Below the pieces are notes generated by a model. The model had not been told where the DNA came from and made no database searches. It saw only the letters and a list, made by a program, of their open reading frames with translations. From Fluviicola sp. XM-24bin1 (GTDB lineage Bacteria; Bacteroidota; Bacteroidia; Flavobacteriales_D; Crocinitomicaceae), in NCBI GenBank assembly GCA_003149635.1, contig QCWI01000013.1, forward strand, positions 1 to 64,000: a stretch of 64,000 nucleotides of DNA, written 5' to 3'. The translations under genes and the position numbers were made by a program. Of the stretch, positions 51,424 through 60,702 are shown in pieces. Position 1 is the stretch's first letter, and each line of letters opens with the position of its first letter.

Positions 51424-52581
51424 ATGCTTCGTATTTGGATGCTATCGATCTTGCTATTGGGAGCCAGTGGTTTACAGGCTCAAGAAATACGTGTAGGGAT
51501 ATTTCATCGCCTCGATATGCGCAGTATTTCCATCAGTGCGAACGAAGGAAGTTATGAAGTGATAGGAGACACGACTTCTCTCGGAATGCTTGAAACCGTT
51601 AACATTAAGTGGAAGAGCAACGGAGTAAGCGTGACCACCAATGGAGTAGTACACGTTTATGACACCTTGCTTCTGATCAAACAGAATGAATCGGCATCGG
51701 TGAAGTTGAAAGGAACTTCTCCAACAACAAAACAGCATTTTTACGAAGACAATTTTGAATTGACTAGCAGCCCGAAAGGTCTTCGGATTGTAAATCGCGT
51801 TTCGATGAACAATTATTTGTCAGGCGTTATTGAATCGGAAGGCGGGGGAGGACGTCACTTGGAATACTACAAAGTGCAAGCATTGATGAGCCGCACGTAT
51901 GCGATAAAGAATACGCATCGTCACAAAAAAGATGGTTATAACGTATGCGACGGGACGCATTGTCAGGCATATCACAACAAACTACGCTATACACCCAAAA
52001 TTAGAACTGCAGTTGAGCAAACGGAAGGAATGGTGCTCGTGGGTCAGAACAATAAGTTAGTGACTTCCTATTTTTCTGCGAATTGTGGAGGACAAACCTG
52101 CGACGCTTCTTATGTTTGGAATACATCGGTTCCGTACCTGGAGCCATTTATTGATACCTTCTGTATTCATACGCGTCAAGCCACTTGGACAAAAGCTATC
52201 GATAAATATACCTGGCGAAATTACCTGCGCGATCAATTTGGCATAACGGAAGATATCTATGGGGATGATATTTACAACTTCCAATGCAATGATCGCACGG
52301 CGTTTTATATTCATCCTTCGCTTGGAGTTCCAATGCGCGACTTACGCACCAAATTCCGATTGAAGTCGGCGTATTTCAATACTCGCTTGGAGGCTGGTAA
52401 AGTGATTCTGGAAGGGCGCGGTTTCGGACACGGTGTCGGTCTTTGTCAAGAAGGCGCCATGGAAATGGCAAAACTCGGCTACGATTATACGCAGATCGCC
52501 TTGTTCTACTTTCATAATGTCAAGATCCTTGATTCAAGAAGGAATTCGTTTTTCCAACAGGCTGGCATTGGATTGGAATAG
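51424..52581 (+). CDS. SpoIID/LytB-domain protein (amidase enhancer/lytic type)
   Basis: 385 residues. A signal peptide ends at GLQAQ. The SpoIID/LytB domain spans roughly residues 110-370, with MNNYLSGVIESEGGGG, ALMSRTYAIKN, CDGTHCQAYHN, TSYFSANCGGQT and the late GRGFGHGVGLCQEGAMEMAK. SpoIID is a lytic transglycosylase that acts on denuded glycan strands; in Gram-negative relatives the role is less clear. ATG 51424 begins the signal peptide. It is the fourth gene of the surE-lpxB run. Confidence 0.88.
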   Translation: MLRIWMLSILLLGASGLQAQEIRVGIFHRLDMRSISISANEGSYEVIGDTTSLGMLETVNIKWKSNGVSVTTNGVVHVYDTLLLIKQNESASVKLKGTSPTTKQHFYEDNFELTSSPKGLRIVNRVSMNNYLSGVIESEGGGGRHLEYYKVQALMSRTYAIKNTHRHKKDGYNVCDGTHCQAYHNKLRYTPKIRTAVEQTEGMVLVGQNNKLVTSYFSANCGGQTCDASYVWNTSVPYLEPFIDTFCIHTRQATWTKAIDKYTWRNYLRDQFGITEDIYGDDIYNFQCNDRTAFYIHPSLGVPMRDLRTKFRLKSAYFNTRLEAGKVILEGRGFGHGVGLCQEGAMEMAKLGYDYTQIALFYFHNVKILDSRRNSFFQQAGIGLE

Positions 52582-52746
52582 CGCAAATTGCCGTGCTACA
52601 TAAGCTGATGATTTCAACCTATCGAAATGGATATCGCAGATATCCCCTTTGCGTGCACCAAACGGCACACTAACTCATTCCTTTCACCTGTTGCGCCTTT
52701 GCGGTTAAATCACTACGATAGGCTTCTGACTTTTTCTCCGAAAATT
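52582..52746. other. Convergent gap with a short palindrome
   Basis: Between the SpoIID and HD genes, GGATATC-GCA-GATATCC (52629-52645) is a perfect 7-bp inverted repeat without a T-run. The phrase TTGCGCCTTTGCGGTT (52693-52708) resembles degenerate GC-rich runs common in such genomes. No gene is seen. Confidence 0.4.
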
Positions 52747-54039
52747 CTACTTAATCCCATTCAACAGCGATAACTGTCGAACTTTGCCAGCATTAAACAC
52801 CGGGTAGCATAAGAAGTGCTTCTCAACAGGATCCGCCAAAGCCGAGATATTCAAATTGTCCGAAGCCTTAGAAACTTCCATAGTTTTACCAGATTTCATC
52901 AAAAGATTGATGTGCTGTGAAACGTCGTTATAGGCACTATTAGTAAGGATATCGTTGTAAACGAAGTAACGTGTTTCCTCCAACGAGATGCCCATTTTCT
53001 CCACGACCTTTCCGCGAACAGCTTGCTTGTCCTTTTCCGAGAATTCGCTCTTAGAAACCTTAATCTTAAACAGCTTGCGCTCAATCATACGACGAGACAG
53101 CGTGCTTAATACTTTATCCTCATGGAATTGCCAAACTTTAATCGCTCCCATGATATCGAAATCATCCAATTGTGCGAACAAGTCAAGCACTTCCGGTTTC
53201 TGCTTGAAATCGTCAGCGGTAACGTTGTTTACGAGAAAGTACTTCAACGCAGGACTCGCAAATACCTCCGTTCCAGATTGCGTTAATTCTTTCGCTCGGC
53301 GTAATACGTGAATCAACATGAATTCAGCCGCGACCACTGTTTTGTGAAGATATACCTGCCAGTACATCAATCGGCGAGCCACCAAAAACTTCTCAATGGA
53401 GTAGATACCTTTTTCTTCCAGTACCAAATTTCCATCTACCACATTCAACATCTCAATGATGCGGTCACTTCCGATTTTCCCCTCGCTAACTCCCGTGTAG
53501 AAACTGTCGCGGTTGAGGTAATCCATGCGATCCATGTCCAATTGACTAGAAACGAGTTGATACAAATATTTCTTTGGGTAGCGGTTCTGGAAAATTTCTA
53601 ATGCTAGATCCAATCTTCCGTCAAATTCCTCGCTTAAGCGTTCCATGAAGAAGATAGAAATGTCTTCGTGATGCACTCCCGTTACGATATCGTGTTCCAA
53701 GGCATGAGAGAAAGGCCCGTGACCAATGTCGTGCAATAAAATGGCTAGCAAAGCGGCTTCTTCTTCTTTGTCGGAAATGTCATGCCCTTTTCTGCGAATC
53801 GTTGCGATTGCCTTGGACATCAGGTGCATGGCACCCAGAACATGGTGGAAACGAGTATGCAAGGCTCCTGGGTAGACGAGATGTGTCATTCCCAATTGCT
53901 TGATGCGTCTCAAACGCTGCACGTACGGGTGCTCAATGATATCAAAAATAAACTCCTGTGAGATTGAAATAAATCCGTAAACCGGATCGTTAAATATTTT
54001 CTTTTTGTTATTGATACCGTGTTTTGGTTGCAATTGCAT
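52747..54039 (-). CDS. HD-domain phosphohydrolase (dGTPase-like/SAMHD1-like)
   Basis: 430 residues. The metal-binding motifs are HTRFHHVLGAMHLM and ILLHDIGHGPFSHALEHDI, followed by LDMDRMDYLNRDSFYTGV, an order typical of the dNTPase/HD superfamily. Related enzymes hydrolyse dNTPs or act as phosphohydrolases of unknown substrate. ATG 54039 (MQLQPKHG) is used. It is divergent from porX, with a 40-bp gap between the start codons. Confidence 0.88.
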   Translation of the reverse strand: MQLQPKHGINNKKKIFNDPVYGFISISQEFIFDIIEHPYVQRLRRIKQLGMTHLVYPGALHTRFHHVLGAMHLMSKAIATIRRKGHDISDKEEEAALLAILLHDIGHGPFSHALEHDIVTGVHHEDISIFFMERLSEEFDGRLDLALEIFQNRYPKKYLYQLVSSQLDMDRMDYLNRDSFYTGVSEGKIGSDRIIEMLNVVDGNLVLEEKGIYSIEKFLVARRLMYWQVYLHKTVVAAEFMLIHVLRRAKELTQSGTEVFASPALKYFLVNNVTADDFKQKPEVLDLFAQLDDFDIMGAIKVWQFHEDKVLSTLSRRMIERKLFKIKVSKSEFSEKDKQAVRGKVVEKMGISLEETRYFVYNDILTNSAYNDVSQHINLLMKSGKTMEVSKASDNLNISALADPVEKHFLCYPVFNAGKVRQLSLLNGIK

Positions 54040-54079
54040 ACTTTTAATTTCGAATGTAAAACTAACAAATATCAGGCTT

Positions 54080-55624
54080 ATGCAGGTAAAAATCCTTTGG
54101 GCAGACGATGAAATAGACTTATTGAAACCACACATTCTGTTCCTCGAATCAAAGGGTTACGAAGTCGAAGCAGTGAACAATGGTTCCAGTGCTGTCGATA
54201 AAAACGAAGAGGCCGATTTCGATATCGTTTTCTTGGATGAAAACATGCCTGGTATCAGTGGTTTAGAAGCTTTGTCTCGAATTAAAAAGGCAAAACCGCA
54301 TGTTCCTGTGGTGATGATCACCAAGAGTGAAGAGGAACACATCATGGAGGAAGCGATCGGAAGTAATATCGCCGACTACTTGATTAAGCCTGTGAATCCG
54401 AACCAGATATTGCTAGCACTCAAAAAGAATCTGGATAAAAGCAAATTGGTTTCTCAAACCACGAACTCGAACTATCAGCGAGAATTCCGGGAGTTGGGAA
54501 TGCAGTTGAACAGCCGTTTGGATAAAGACGAGTGGCGTGATGTGTATGATCAATTGGTCTATTGGGAATTGAAATTGGAGGGAATCGAAGACAGCGGAAT
54601 GCAAGAGATTCTCAACATGCAGAAGAAAGAAGCAAATACGCAATTCTCGCGCTTTATCGAAGATAATTACTTGGATTGGTTGAACGGAGTAGAGGAATCG
54701 CCTCAATTGATTCATACCCTTTTCAAAAAGGAAATCAATCCGATGTTGGATAATGAGGACATTTTTGTTCTTGTGATCGACAACTTGAGATACGATCAAT
54801 GGAAGATGTTGAGTCCCATCTTTTCGAAATACTTTTCTCAGCAGAAAGAAGAGATCGTTTATTCGATTCTTCCAACGGCAACACAGTACGCTCGAAATGC
54901 CTTTTTTGCTGGATTGATGCCTTCAGAAATTCAAAAGAAATATCCGCAATACTGGAAATCCGAAGAGGATGAAGGAGGAAAGAACAATTTCGAAGCGGAA
55001 TTGTTGGAAACGAATTTGAAACGTCTCGGACGTGATGTAAAATGGAGCTACAACAAGATCACCAACCTAGATGCCGGTAAGAAACTAGCTGATAACTTCA
55101 ATCAACTTTTGGGGAACAATTTGAACGTGATCGTTTGGAACTTTGTTGACATGTTATCGCATGCTAGGACAGAAATGGAAGTTATCCGTGAATTGGCCGA
55201 TGATGAGCCTGCTTATCGTTCTTTGACCGTTTCATGGTTCGATCATTCGCCTTTGCACGATGTCATCAAGAAGGTTTCAGAAGCTGGGAAAAAGTTGGTC
55301 ATCACAACCGATCACGGAACTGTTCGCGTAAGTAATCCTGTGAAAATTATGGGGGAGCGCAGCACGAATACCAACCTGCGTTACAAAACAGGACGTAACT
55401 TGTCGTACAAAGACAAAGACGTATTCAAGGTGAGCGATCCACACGAGGCGTATTTGCCGAAATCGGGAATTTCTTCAGAGTATGTTTTCACTAGAGACAA
55501 CGACTATTTTGTCTATCCGAACAATTACAATCATTTCGTGAAACACTTTGGTGATACCTTCCAGCACGGAGGGATTTCCTTGGAAGAAGTTCTCATTCCT
55601 TACGTGGTTTTGGAGCCGAAGTAA
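54080..55624 (+). CDS. porX: PorX, response regulator with PglZ-type phosphatase domain
   Basis: 514 residues. The N-terminal receiver domain has ILWADDEIDLLK, the acceptor Asp53 in VFLDENMPGISG and the Lys of YLIKPVNPNQI. The C-terminal PglZ/alkaline-phosphatase-like domain begins near LVIDNLRYDQW and has LPTATQYARNAFFAG and VITTDHGTVRVS. In Porphyromonas this PorX architecture controls type IX secretion gene expression and hydrolyses oligonucleotides. Its PorY kinase partner is not in the window. ATG 54080 follows the HD gene divergently, and the stop overlaps the next ATG (TAATG). Confidence 0.93.
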   Translation: MQVKILWADDEIDLLKPHILFLESKGYEVEAVNNGSSAVDKNEEADFDIVFLDENMPGISGLEALSRIKKAKPHVPVVMITKSEEEHIMEEAIGSNIADYLIKPVNPNQILLALKKNLDKSKLVSQTTNSNYQREFRELGMQLNSRLDKDEWRDVYDQLVYWELKLEGIEDSGMQEILNMQKKEANTQFSRFIEDNYLDWLNGVEESPQLIHTLFKKEINPMLDNEDIFVLVIDNLRYDQWKMLSPIFSKYFSQQKEEIVYSILPTATQYARNAFFAGLMPSEIQKKYPQYWKSEEDEGGKNNFEAELLETNLKRLGRDVKWSYNKITNLDAGKKLADNFNQLLGNNLNVIVWNFVDMLSHARTEMEVIRELADDEPAYRSLTVSWFDHSPLHDVIKKVSEAGKKLVITTDHGTVRVSNPVKIMGERSTNTNLRYKTGRNLSYKDKDVFKVSDPHEAYLPKSGISSEYVFTRDNDYFVYPNNYNHFVKHFGDTFQHGGISLEEVLIPYVVLEPK

Positions 55625-56328
55625 TGCGCAACATTCTCCTGATCATACTCTTGAGTATCCTGTCAAATGTTGTATTCGGACAGAAAGGACAGAAGAAGGT
55701 AATGATTTGGGAGTACTCCGAGTATTCTGATCAATTTGGCGTTTTCGACGTATATCTTCCGGGTGTCGATACTGCACGTATTGTAGGTCTGATAGAGCAT
55801 TCAAACGATACCATTTACTTCAAAGATTTAGGTGATTCGGTAGTGACGAAGTATAATGGAGGAGGCGTGGTGAATGTAGGGCCTGAAGGTTCCGGAACAG
55901 CAATTTTAAATAAGCCCTACCTAGATGCGCCCGGATCCATCTTTGTTGAAATTGTAGATTTTACAAAACCTTATGAGCCGATCGAATTGGCTGATTTCAA
56001 TTTCATAATAAACGATACCATTATTACCAGCGCTACTTTCGTACCAGACGATACCGTCTATCAAATAGAGAATCCCGGATTGAATCATTATTCGTTCCGG
56101 ATCAAAAATGAGGTGATGGAATCGAAGTCTTACACGCGTTCATCTTTAGCACCTATTCGACGAAAAAAGCGAAAAACGAAGGAAGCGTACAATCCGAATT
56201 GGGTGCATTACTTAAGTTATCAAGTATTCTATTCGATTAACCCAAGGGGATTGGTTATCGAAAGTTATACAGGGAACAAGGTAAGTTTAGCACTGAAGGA
56301 GTATCATTTTGTGTACATCGCACCTTAA
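55624..56328 (+). CDS. Exported protein coupled to porX, unknown function
   Basis: 234 residues. A signal peptide (MRNILLIILLSILSNVVFGQ) is followed by a polar beta-rich body with a basic patch (RRKKRKTKEAY) near residue 180. I do not recognise a family. The TAATG overlap with porX implies translational coupling, so it may act in the same envelope stress or secretion response. Confidence 0.7.
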   Translation: MRNILLIILLSILSNVVFGQKGQKKVMIWEYSEYSDQFGVFDVYLPGVDTARIVGLIEHSNDTIYFKDLGDSVVTKYNGGGVVNVGPEGSGTAILNKPYLDAPGSIFVEIVDFTKPYEPIELADFNFIINDTIITSATFVPDDTVYQIENPGLNHYSFRIKNEVMESKSYTRSSLAPIRRKKRKTKEAYNPNWVHYLSYQVFYSINPRGLVIESYTGNKVSLALKEYHFVYIAP

Positions 56329-56363
56329 CCAACGCAACAATGAGAATTCTTAGTTGTCAGTAA

Positions 56364-56999
56364 TTAATCCTTCCCAGTTCCAATCTCAAACGTAACGCCA
56401 ACGTTATGACGGTGTAAAAAAAGTCTTCGTATTTGCCCTGATGTTATTCCGTTGATGAGTCCGTGAGAAAATTGATAGAAAGGCGAAAAATTGAAGCGTT
56501 TTGTCCGGATCTCCCAAGAAAAGCGATTGGCCAACTGGAGATTGAATCGTCGGAATCGACTCAGGTTAAAACTCGCGTCTGCATGTACAATGGCTCCAAT
56601 AAGAAGCCCGGAAAGGATTTCGAATCCATTCTTGAATTCGCAGATTATAGGAGTAAATTCACCGCTTACCACACCCACTGCAAAATCATATATTGACGAA
56701 GTGGAGGGTGCAAAATGTCCGTTATTCTTCGCATAGATCCAATGCGCTTGATGATAAGAATAAGAGAATCCTACCCCTTGATGCCATTGCGCTTTTCTCT
56801 CTTTTTTCGGCATCTTCTTTTCAAATTTCTTGAAGCCACTAACGAAAAAGGAATACTGATAATCTTTAATGTGCACTTGTCGATCTTCGAACCAATTTTC
56901 GTAATTGCTCAATCCTCCCGGCGCCACGGAAATCTCCCAGTCTTGAGCATAGGTAAAGCAACAAATTGCGAGCGAAACGATTGCGAAGATTACTTTCAT
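56364..56999 (-). CDS. Outer membrane beta-barrel-like protein of unknown function
   Basis: 211 residues. A signal peptide ends at FTYAQ. The body is rich in alternating aromatic and polar strands (WHQGVGFSYSYHQAHWIYA, FKNGFEILSGLLIGAIVHADASF, FSWEIRTKRFNFSPFYQF), as in small outer membrane barrels. It is convergent with the porX-linked gene, 35 bp apart. No family name is given. Confidence 0.65.
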   Translation of the reverse strand: MKVIFAIVSLAICCFTYAQDWEISVAPGGLSNYENWFEDRQVHIKDYQYSFFVSGFKKFEKKMPKKERKAQWHQGVGFSYSYHQAHWIYAKNNGHFAPSTSSIYDFAVGVVSGEFTPIICEFKNGFEILSGLLIGAIVHADASFNLSRFRRFNLQLANRFSWEIRTKRFNFSPFYQFSHGLINGITSGQIRRLFLHRHNVGVTFEIGTGKD

Positions 57000-57130
57000 A
57001 GGGTGGTTTTATACAAAGAACGGCATTAATGATCGCATGGTGAGGCGACGTGTGAAATTTAAAATCAATCTAGATAAATCAAATGCGAGTTTCATGTAAC
57101 TTTTCTCTGCTTTTCAAGTAAAATAGCAAG

Positions 57131-57559
57131 ATGAACAAGGAGAAGTCATATCACATTCAATCGTTAAGTGATTTACCAGGGACTGCCAGACAATTCATGG
57201 AAGATTACGGGCATAGAAAAGTGTTCGCTTTTGATGCACCGATGGGTTCAGGGAAAACGACTTTCATTCTCAGCATACTCAACGCTATGGGAATTGAAAA
57301 TGCTGAAGGATCGCCAACGTATTCGCTCGTAAATGTCTACGAAAGTCCAATGTTTGGGAAAGTGTACCATTTTGACATGTATCGATTGAATGATGAGGAA
57401 GAAGCCTATGACATTGGAGTGGAAGAAATGCTCTATTCGGATGGGATTTGCTTCATTGAATGGCCCGAGAAAATCGAATCCTTGCTTCCTGATAACACGA
57501 TTTGGTCGTATATTCGTAGAAACGACGATGACACCCGAACATTAACCGTACGCGCATGA
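57131..57559 (+). CDS. tsaE: tRNA threonylcarbamoyladenosine biosynthesis protein TsaE
   Basis: 142 residues. A P-loop ATPase with FDAPMGSGKTTFI (GSGKT at 39-43), SPTYSLVNVYE, YHFDMYRLNDEEE and FIEWPEKIESLLP, all TsaE signatures. It assists t6A modification of tRNA together with TsaB and TsaD. It overlaps ald by 4 bp (ATGA). As I recall, tsaE near porX is seen in other Bacteroidota. Confidence 0.93.
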   Translation: MNKEKSYHIQSLSDLPGTARQFMEDYGHRKVFAFDAPMGSGKTTFILSILNAMGIENAEGSPTYSLVNVYESPMFGKVYHFDMYRLNDEEEAYDIGVEEMLYSDGICFIEWPEKIESLLPDNTIWSYIRRNDDDTRTLTVRA

Positions 57560-58779
57560 TTACAGAACCGGAATTACTCAAACAGTTGATGCAACAGGGA
57601 AGTTTGTTGCCCAAGGAAGAAACGCTAGAGGTCGCTCGGAAAAAAGGCAGCCTTTACATTGGGATCCCCAGAGAGACATCTTTTCAAGAGAAACGCGTGG
57701 CATTGGTGCCAGATACCGTTTCGTTGCTCGTGGCCAATGGACACCGGGTGAAAGTAGAATCGAAAAGTGGGGAAGGAGCCAACTTCACCGACAACGATTA
57801 TAGCGAAGCCGGGGCACAAATCGTTTACGATACCAAAGAAATTTTCCATTGTGATTTGATCTTCAAGGTGGCGCCGCCATCCGAGGAAGAAGTAGATATG
57901 ATGCGCGGAGATCAAACCTTGATTTCGGCCTTGCAGATTTCCATTCAGCCCAAGAAGATTCTTCAGGAATTGATGCGTAAGAAGGTTACCGCAATCGCTT
58001 GGGATTATATCCGCGATGAAAGCGGCGTCTTCCCTGTGGTACGTACTATGGGAGAAATCGCTGGAACTTCGGCTTTGTTGGTTGCTGCCAACTTGCTGAA
58101 CAGTTTCAACGGCGGTAAAGGAATGATGCTCGGGGGCATTGCCGGAGTTCAACCTGCTGAGGTGGTAATCATTGGAGCTGGTTCTGCAGGAGAAAGCGCT
58201 ACGCGTGCCGCCCTTGGATTGGGATGTTCCGTCAAGGTGTTCGACAATTCTATTTCGCGCTTGCGACGTCTTCAAAACGATTTGGGATCGCGTGTCTTTA
58301 CCTCTGTAATTCAACCAAAAGTATTGGCGAAATCATTAATGCGTGCCGATGTGGCTATTGGTGCCTTGCGTGCTCCTTTGGGACGAACGCCTTGCGTGGT
58401 TACCGAGAATATGGTCAGCAATATGAAAGACGGTTCCGTCATCGTGGATATTAGTATTGATCAAGGCGGATGTTTCGAAACCTCGCATGTGACCAACCAC
58501 GACAAACCGACTTTTGTGGAGCACGGCGTGATTCATTATTGTGTACCAAACATTCCATCAAGTGTATCCAGAACGGCATCTTTTGCCTTGTCCAATATCT
58601 TCTCGCCTTTATTGATGGATATGGGATCTTGCGGCGGCCCGAAAGACATGATTGTGAAGAATCCAGGGTTCCGAGGAGGCGTCTATATTTACAAAGGTAT
58701 TTTGACCAGTGAAGTCCTCGGGAAAGTATTCGATATTAACTACAAAGACATCGAGTTGCTCTTGATGGGAATGAAATAA
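57556..58779 (+). CDS. ald: Alanine dehydrogenase
   Basis: 407 residues. N-terminal IGIPRETSFQEKRVALVP, FKVAPPSEEEV and the Rossmann loop VVIIGAGSAGESATRAAL, then VIVDISIDQGGCFETS. It reversibly oxidises alanine to pyruvate and ammonia with NAD+. About 30 residues precede the usual IGIPRE start, a modest N-terminal extension. Translation is coupled to tsaE. Confidence 0.93.
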   Translation: MITEPELLKQLMQQGSLLPKEETLEVARKKGSLYIGIPRETSFQEKRVALVPDTVSLLVANGHRVKVESKSGEGANFTDNDYSEAGAQIVYDTKEIFHCDLIFKVAPPSEEEVDMMRGDQTLISALQISIQPKKILQELMRKKVTAIAWDYIRDESGVFPVVRTMGEIAGTSALLVAANLLNSFNGGKGMMLGGIAGVQPAEVVIIGAGSAGESATRAALGLGCSVKVFDNSISRLRRLQNDLGSRVFTSVIQPKVLAKSLMRADVAIGALRAPLGRTPCVVTENMVSNMKDGSVIVDISIDQGGCFETSHVTNHDKPTFVEHGVIHYCVPNIPSSVSRTASFALSNIFSPLLMDMGSCGGPKDMIVKNPGFRGGVYIYKGILTSEVLGKVFDINYKDIELLLMGMK

Positions 58780-58782
58780 TTC

Positions 58783-60039
58783 ATGAAATATTTACGCTAT
58801 TCGGCACTCATATTGAGCTCCATGCTACTAATTGCGGCCTGCGGCGATGACAAACAAGGAGGCAAGCAAGAACAATCAGATAACAAAGATCCCGTTCTAA
58901 CTACCGAAGATGACGAACTGGAGCATGAAATCGATGAGCCATTTCTCTTTCCTTTTGGACTCAATCTAGACGATTTTACAGCTACTGGTTATCGCGAAGG
59001 ATGTGCCGGTGATTGTTGTTCAGGAATCCGTGTACTACAAAAGGGAAATTATTCTTTGTTTCTAGATACTCTAGATTGTTGGGAGTATGGCTACACCGAA
59101 AAGTACCTTTTATACCGAGGAGATGAGTTGATCGCTAGCCATGAAAAGTCATTCGATATGGGCGAATACGAAGATGATCTCGTCTGGCGTTATCGCACGG
59201 AGCGCACCATAGATTTCGAAAACGAAAAAGTCTTCATCCGACAAGACACTGTAAAGAATTCCGAAAAAAAGTGGATGAATAAGCCTTTCTACAGTGCCAT
59301 TTATTCATCGGGAGATAGAGTCGAAATAGAAAGATTTATGCGTGATCCACGCGAGCGATTGAGTTTTGACGAAGAGTCCGCGATTAACCTAAACAGATTT
59401 GGAGATGAAGGTGCATTGCGTCCGGTTCTTTTGTATCACAGCTTGTCTGCACACGAAATAGATATCGAAGTTATGGAAGCCTACGCGCTTCAAGGAGTAA
59501 CAGACAAGAAAAGCCGTGGAATCCCAGAGGATGCTGTTTTCGCCTATTCTACTTGGTATGCAGGTGGAGGTGATTTGTTATACGGAATCATCAATGACGG
59601 TGTGCTTCAAGTATATCAGGCATGGGAGGAAGAAGCGACTCTAGAAATCTCTCCTTACGAACTGATCCTGGAGGTAGATCCTGATTTGGAATTAGAGGCA
59701 CCCGACCATTACATCGTTTTCGATCCTGCCAAAGGAAAGAATAAGTTAATGATGGCTTTCAATGATGAGGATCAAGCCTTGCATGTAAAGTATCAGGGGC
59801 AAGCGCGCCACATTGAATTGAGAAAAGTATCTGATAAGCTGGAAGGTAAAAAGATCATCACTGTGTATCAGGAGTTGATTCATGGAATTCCAAACGGAAC
59901 CTACACGCATACGCACGATGGCAATTGGGATTACGTAACCTACAAAGGAAAAAACGGAAAGGAAGTGAAGTTCACTATCAATCATGAACTGTCCGTACTA
60001 AACGATGGTGACGGATACCGAGAACGTCCTTTGTTCTAA
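58783..60039 (+). CDS. Large lipoprotein of unknown function
   Basis: 418 residues. A lipoprotein signal peptide has the lipobox LIAAC (Cys20), then an acidic linker (about residues 22-50). The body has an early GCAGDCCSGIRV patch and a later TPxDxDLE-like acidic run (ILEVDPDLELEAPDH). It ends in an MORN-like stretch (GIPNGTYTHTHDGNWDYVTYKGKNGKEVKF), which is suggestive but short. No family is recognised. It follows ald by 3 bp, so it is probably in the same transcript. Confidence 0.7.
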   Translation: MKYLRYSALILSSMLLIAACGDDKQGGKQEQSDNKDPVLTTEDDELEHEIDEPFLFPFGLNLDDFTATGYREGCAGDCCSGIRVLQKGNYSLFLDTLDCWEYGYTEKYLLYRGDELIASHEKSFDMGEYEDDLVWRYRTERTIDFENEKVFIRQDTVKNSEKKWMNKPFYSAIYSSGDRVEIERFMRDPRERLSFDEESAINLNRFGDEGALRPVLLYHSLSAHEIDIEVMEAYALQGVTDKKSRGIPEDAVFAYSTWYAGGGDLLYGIINDGVLQVYQAWEEEATLEISPYELILEVDPDLELEAPDHYIVFDPAKGKNKLMMAFNDEDQALHVKYQGQARHIELRKVSDKLEGKKIITVYQELIHGIPNGTYTHTHDGNWDYVTYKGKNGKEVKFTINHELSVLNDGDGYRERPLF

Positions 60040-60639
60040 TTAAAACTTCCTAAAAATCCCGAAGGAAGGAGCTTGAGCAGAAAATCCTCTGAAGGAATTG
60101 AACTCCAAATGATCGACTTCGCCGTAGTAAGGTGTTCCTACGCTCATGCTAAATGCAAACTGAAAATAGGTAAGCGGATTGATGTAATACTCCACGGAAA
60201 TTTGCGGTGATATTGCGATTTTATATCGGGCCCGATTGAAAGGTTCTTTCTGTTCCAAAAACGGAAACATGTTGAAAGGCGTTACTTTTTCGTTGATGTG
60301 AAAAATACCCGCATTCACACCCCAAGCAAAACGCCATTTCGTCGAATCACGTTGCCATCTTCCTTGATATCCCGCTTCAAAGGACAAATATCGCTTGGAA
60401 ACGAAAGGCTTGAGTGTTACTTGCTTATTGTAATTTCCTGCCACCCGAACATTGATCAAGTGATCAAACTTGTTCATGCTTTTGAATTTATATCGCACCG
60501 ATCCAGAAAACAAATACGGGAGATTTTCATTGTCCCTGTCTGGAACATAACGATTCAAAGCTACTCCTGCTTCAAACTTTGTCGTGTCGGAATCCTGACC
60601 GAACGAATACACAGCATTGCAGAAGCAAATTAAAAGCAA
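60040..60639 (-). CDS. Outer membrane beta-barrel-like protein with an unusual 5' end
   Basis: 199 residues from a TTG at 60639, with a signal-like start LLICFCNAVYSFGQ and a strand-rich body (FSGSVRYKFKSM, SFEAGYQGRWQ, FQFAFSMSVGTPYYGEV), as in small outer membrane proteins. The only in-frame ATG (60663) is followed two codons later by a TAG (60657-60655), and the reading then continues KGNILLLLICFCNAVYSFG, a better signal peptide. A TATGTTTG -7 box lies at 60680-60673, just upstream of that ATG. So either TTG is used or the gene carries a nonsense codon. The 3' ends of it and the lipoprotein gene abut. Confidence 0.6.
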   Translation of the reverse strand: MLLICFCNAVYSFGQDSDTTKFEAGVALNRYVPDRDNENLPYLFSGSVRYKFKSMNKFDHLINVRVAGNYNKQVTLKPFVSKRYLSFEAGYQGRWQRDSTKWRFAWGVNAGIFHINEKVTPFNMFPFLEQKEPFNRARYKIAISPQISVEYYINPLTYFQFAFSMSVGTPYYGEVDHLEFNSFRGFSAQAPSFGIFRKF

Positions 60640-60672
60640 GAGAATATTTCCTTTCTAACCCATTATTGAGCA

Positions 60673-60699
60673 CAAACATAGTAATTCTTGATACCTTTG
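60673..60699. promoter_or_regulatory. Divergent -7 boxes between the barrel-like gene and the HsdR-N gene
   Basis: Minus strand TATGTTTG (60680-60673) and plus strand TACCTTTG (60692-60699) both match TAnnTTTG. The plus-strand gene starts at 60703 and the minus-strand ATG is at 60663, so both mRNAs would have very short or no leaders. Confidence 0.45.
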
Positions 60700-60702
60700 A
60701 GT

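Noticed and set aside
54080..55624. BREX/Pgl phage defence because of the PglZ domain
   Set aside because: The receiver-plus-PglZ layout is PorX; no brxC, pglX or other defence genes are nearby.
57625..58314. 229-codon minus-strand frame inside ald
   Set aside because: It is antisense to the NAD-binding domain of ald and lacks any family motif.
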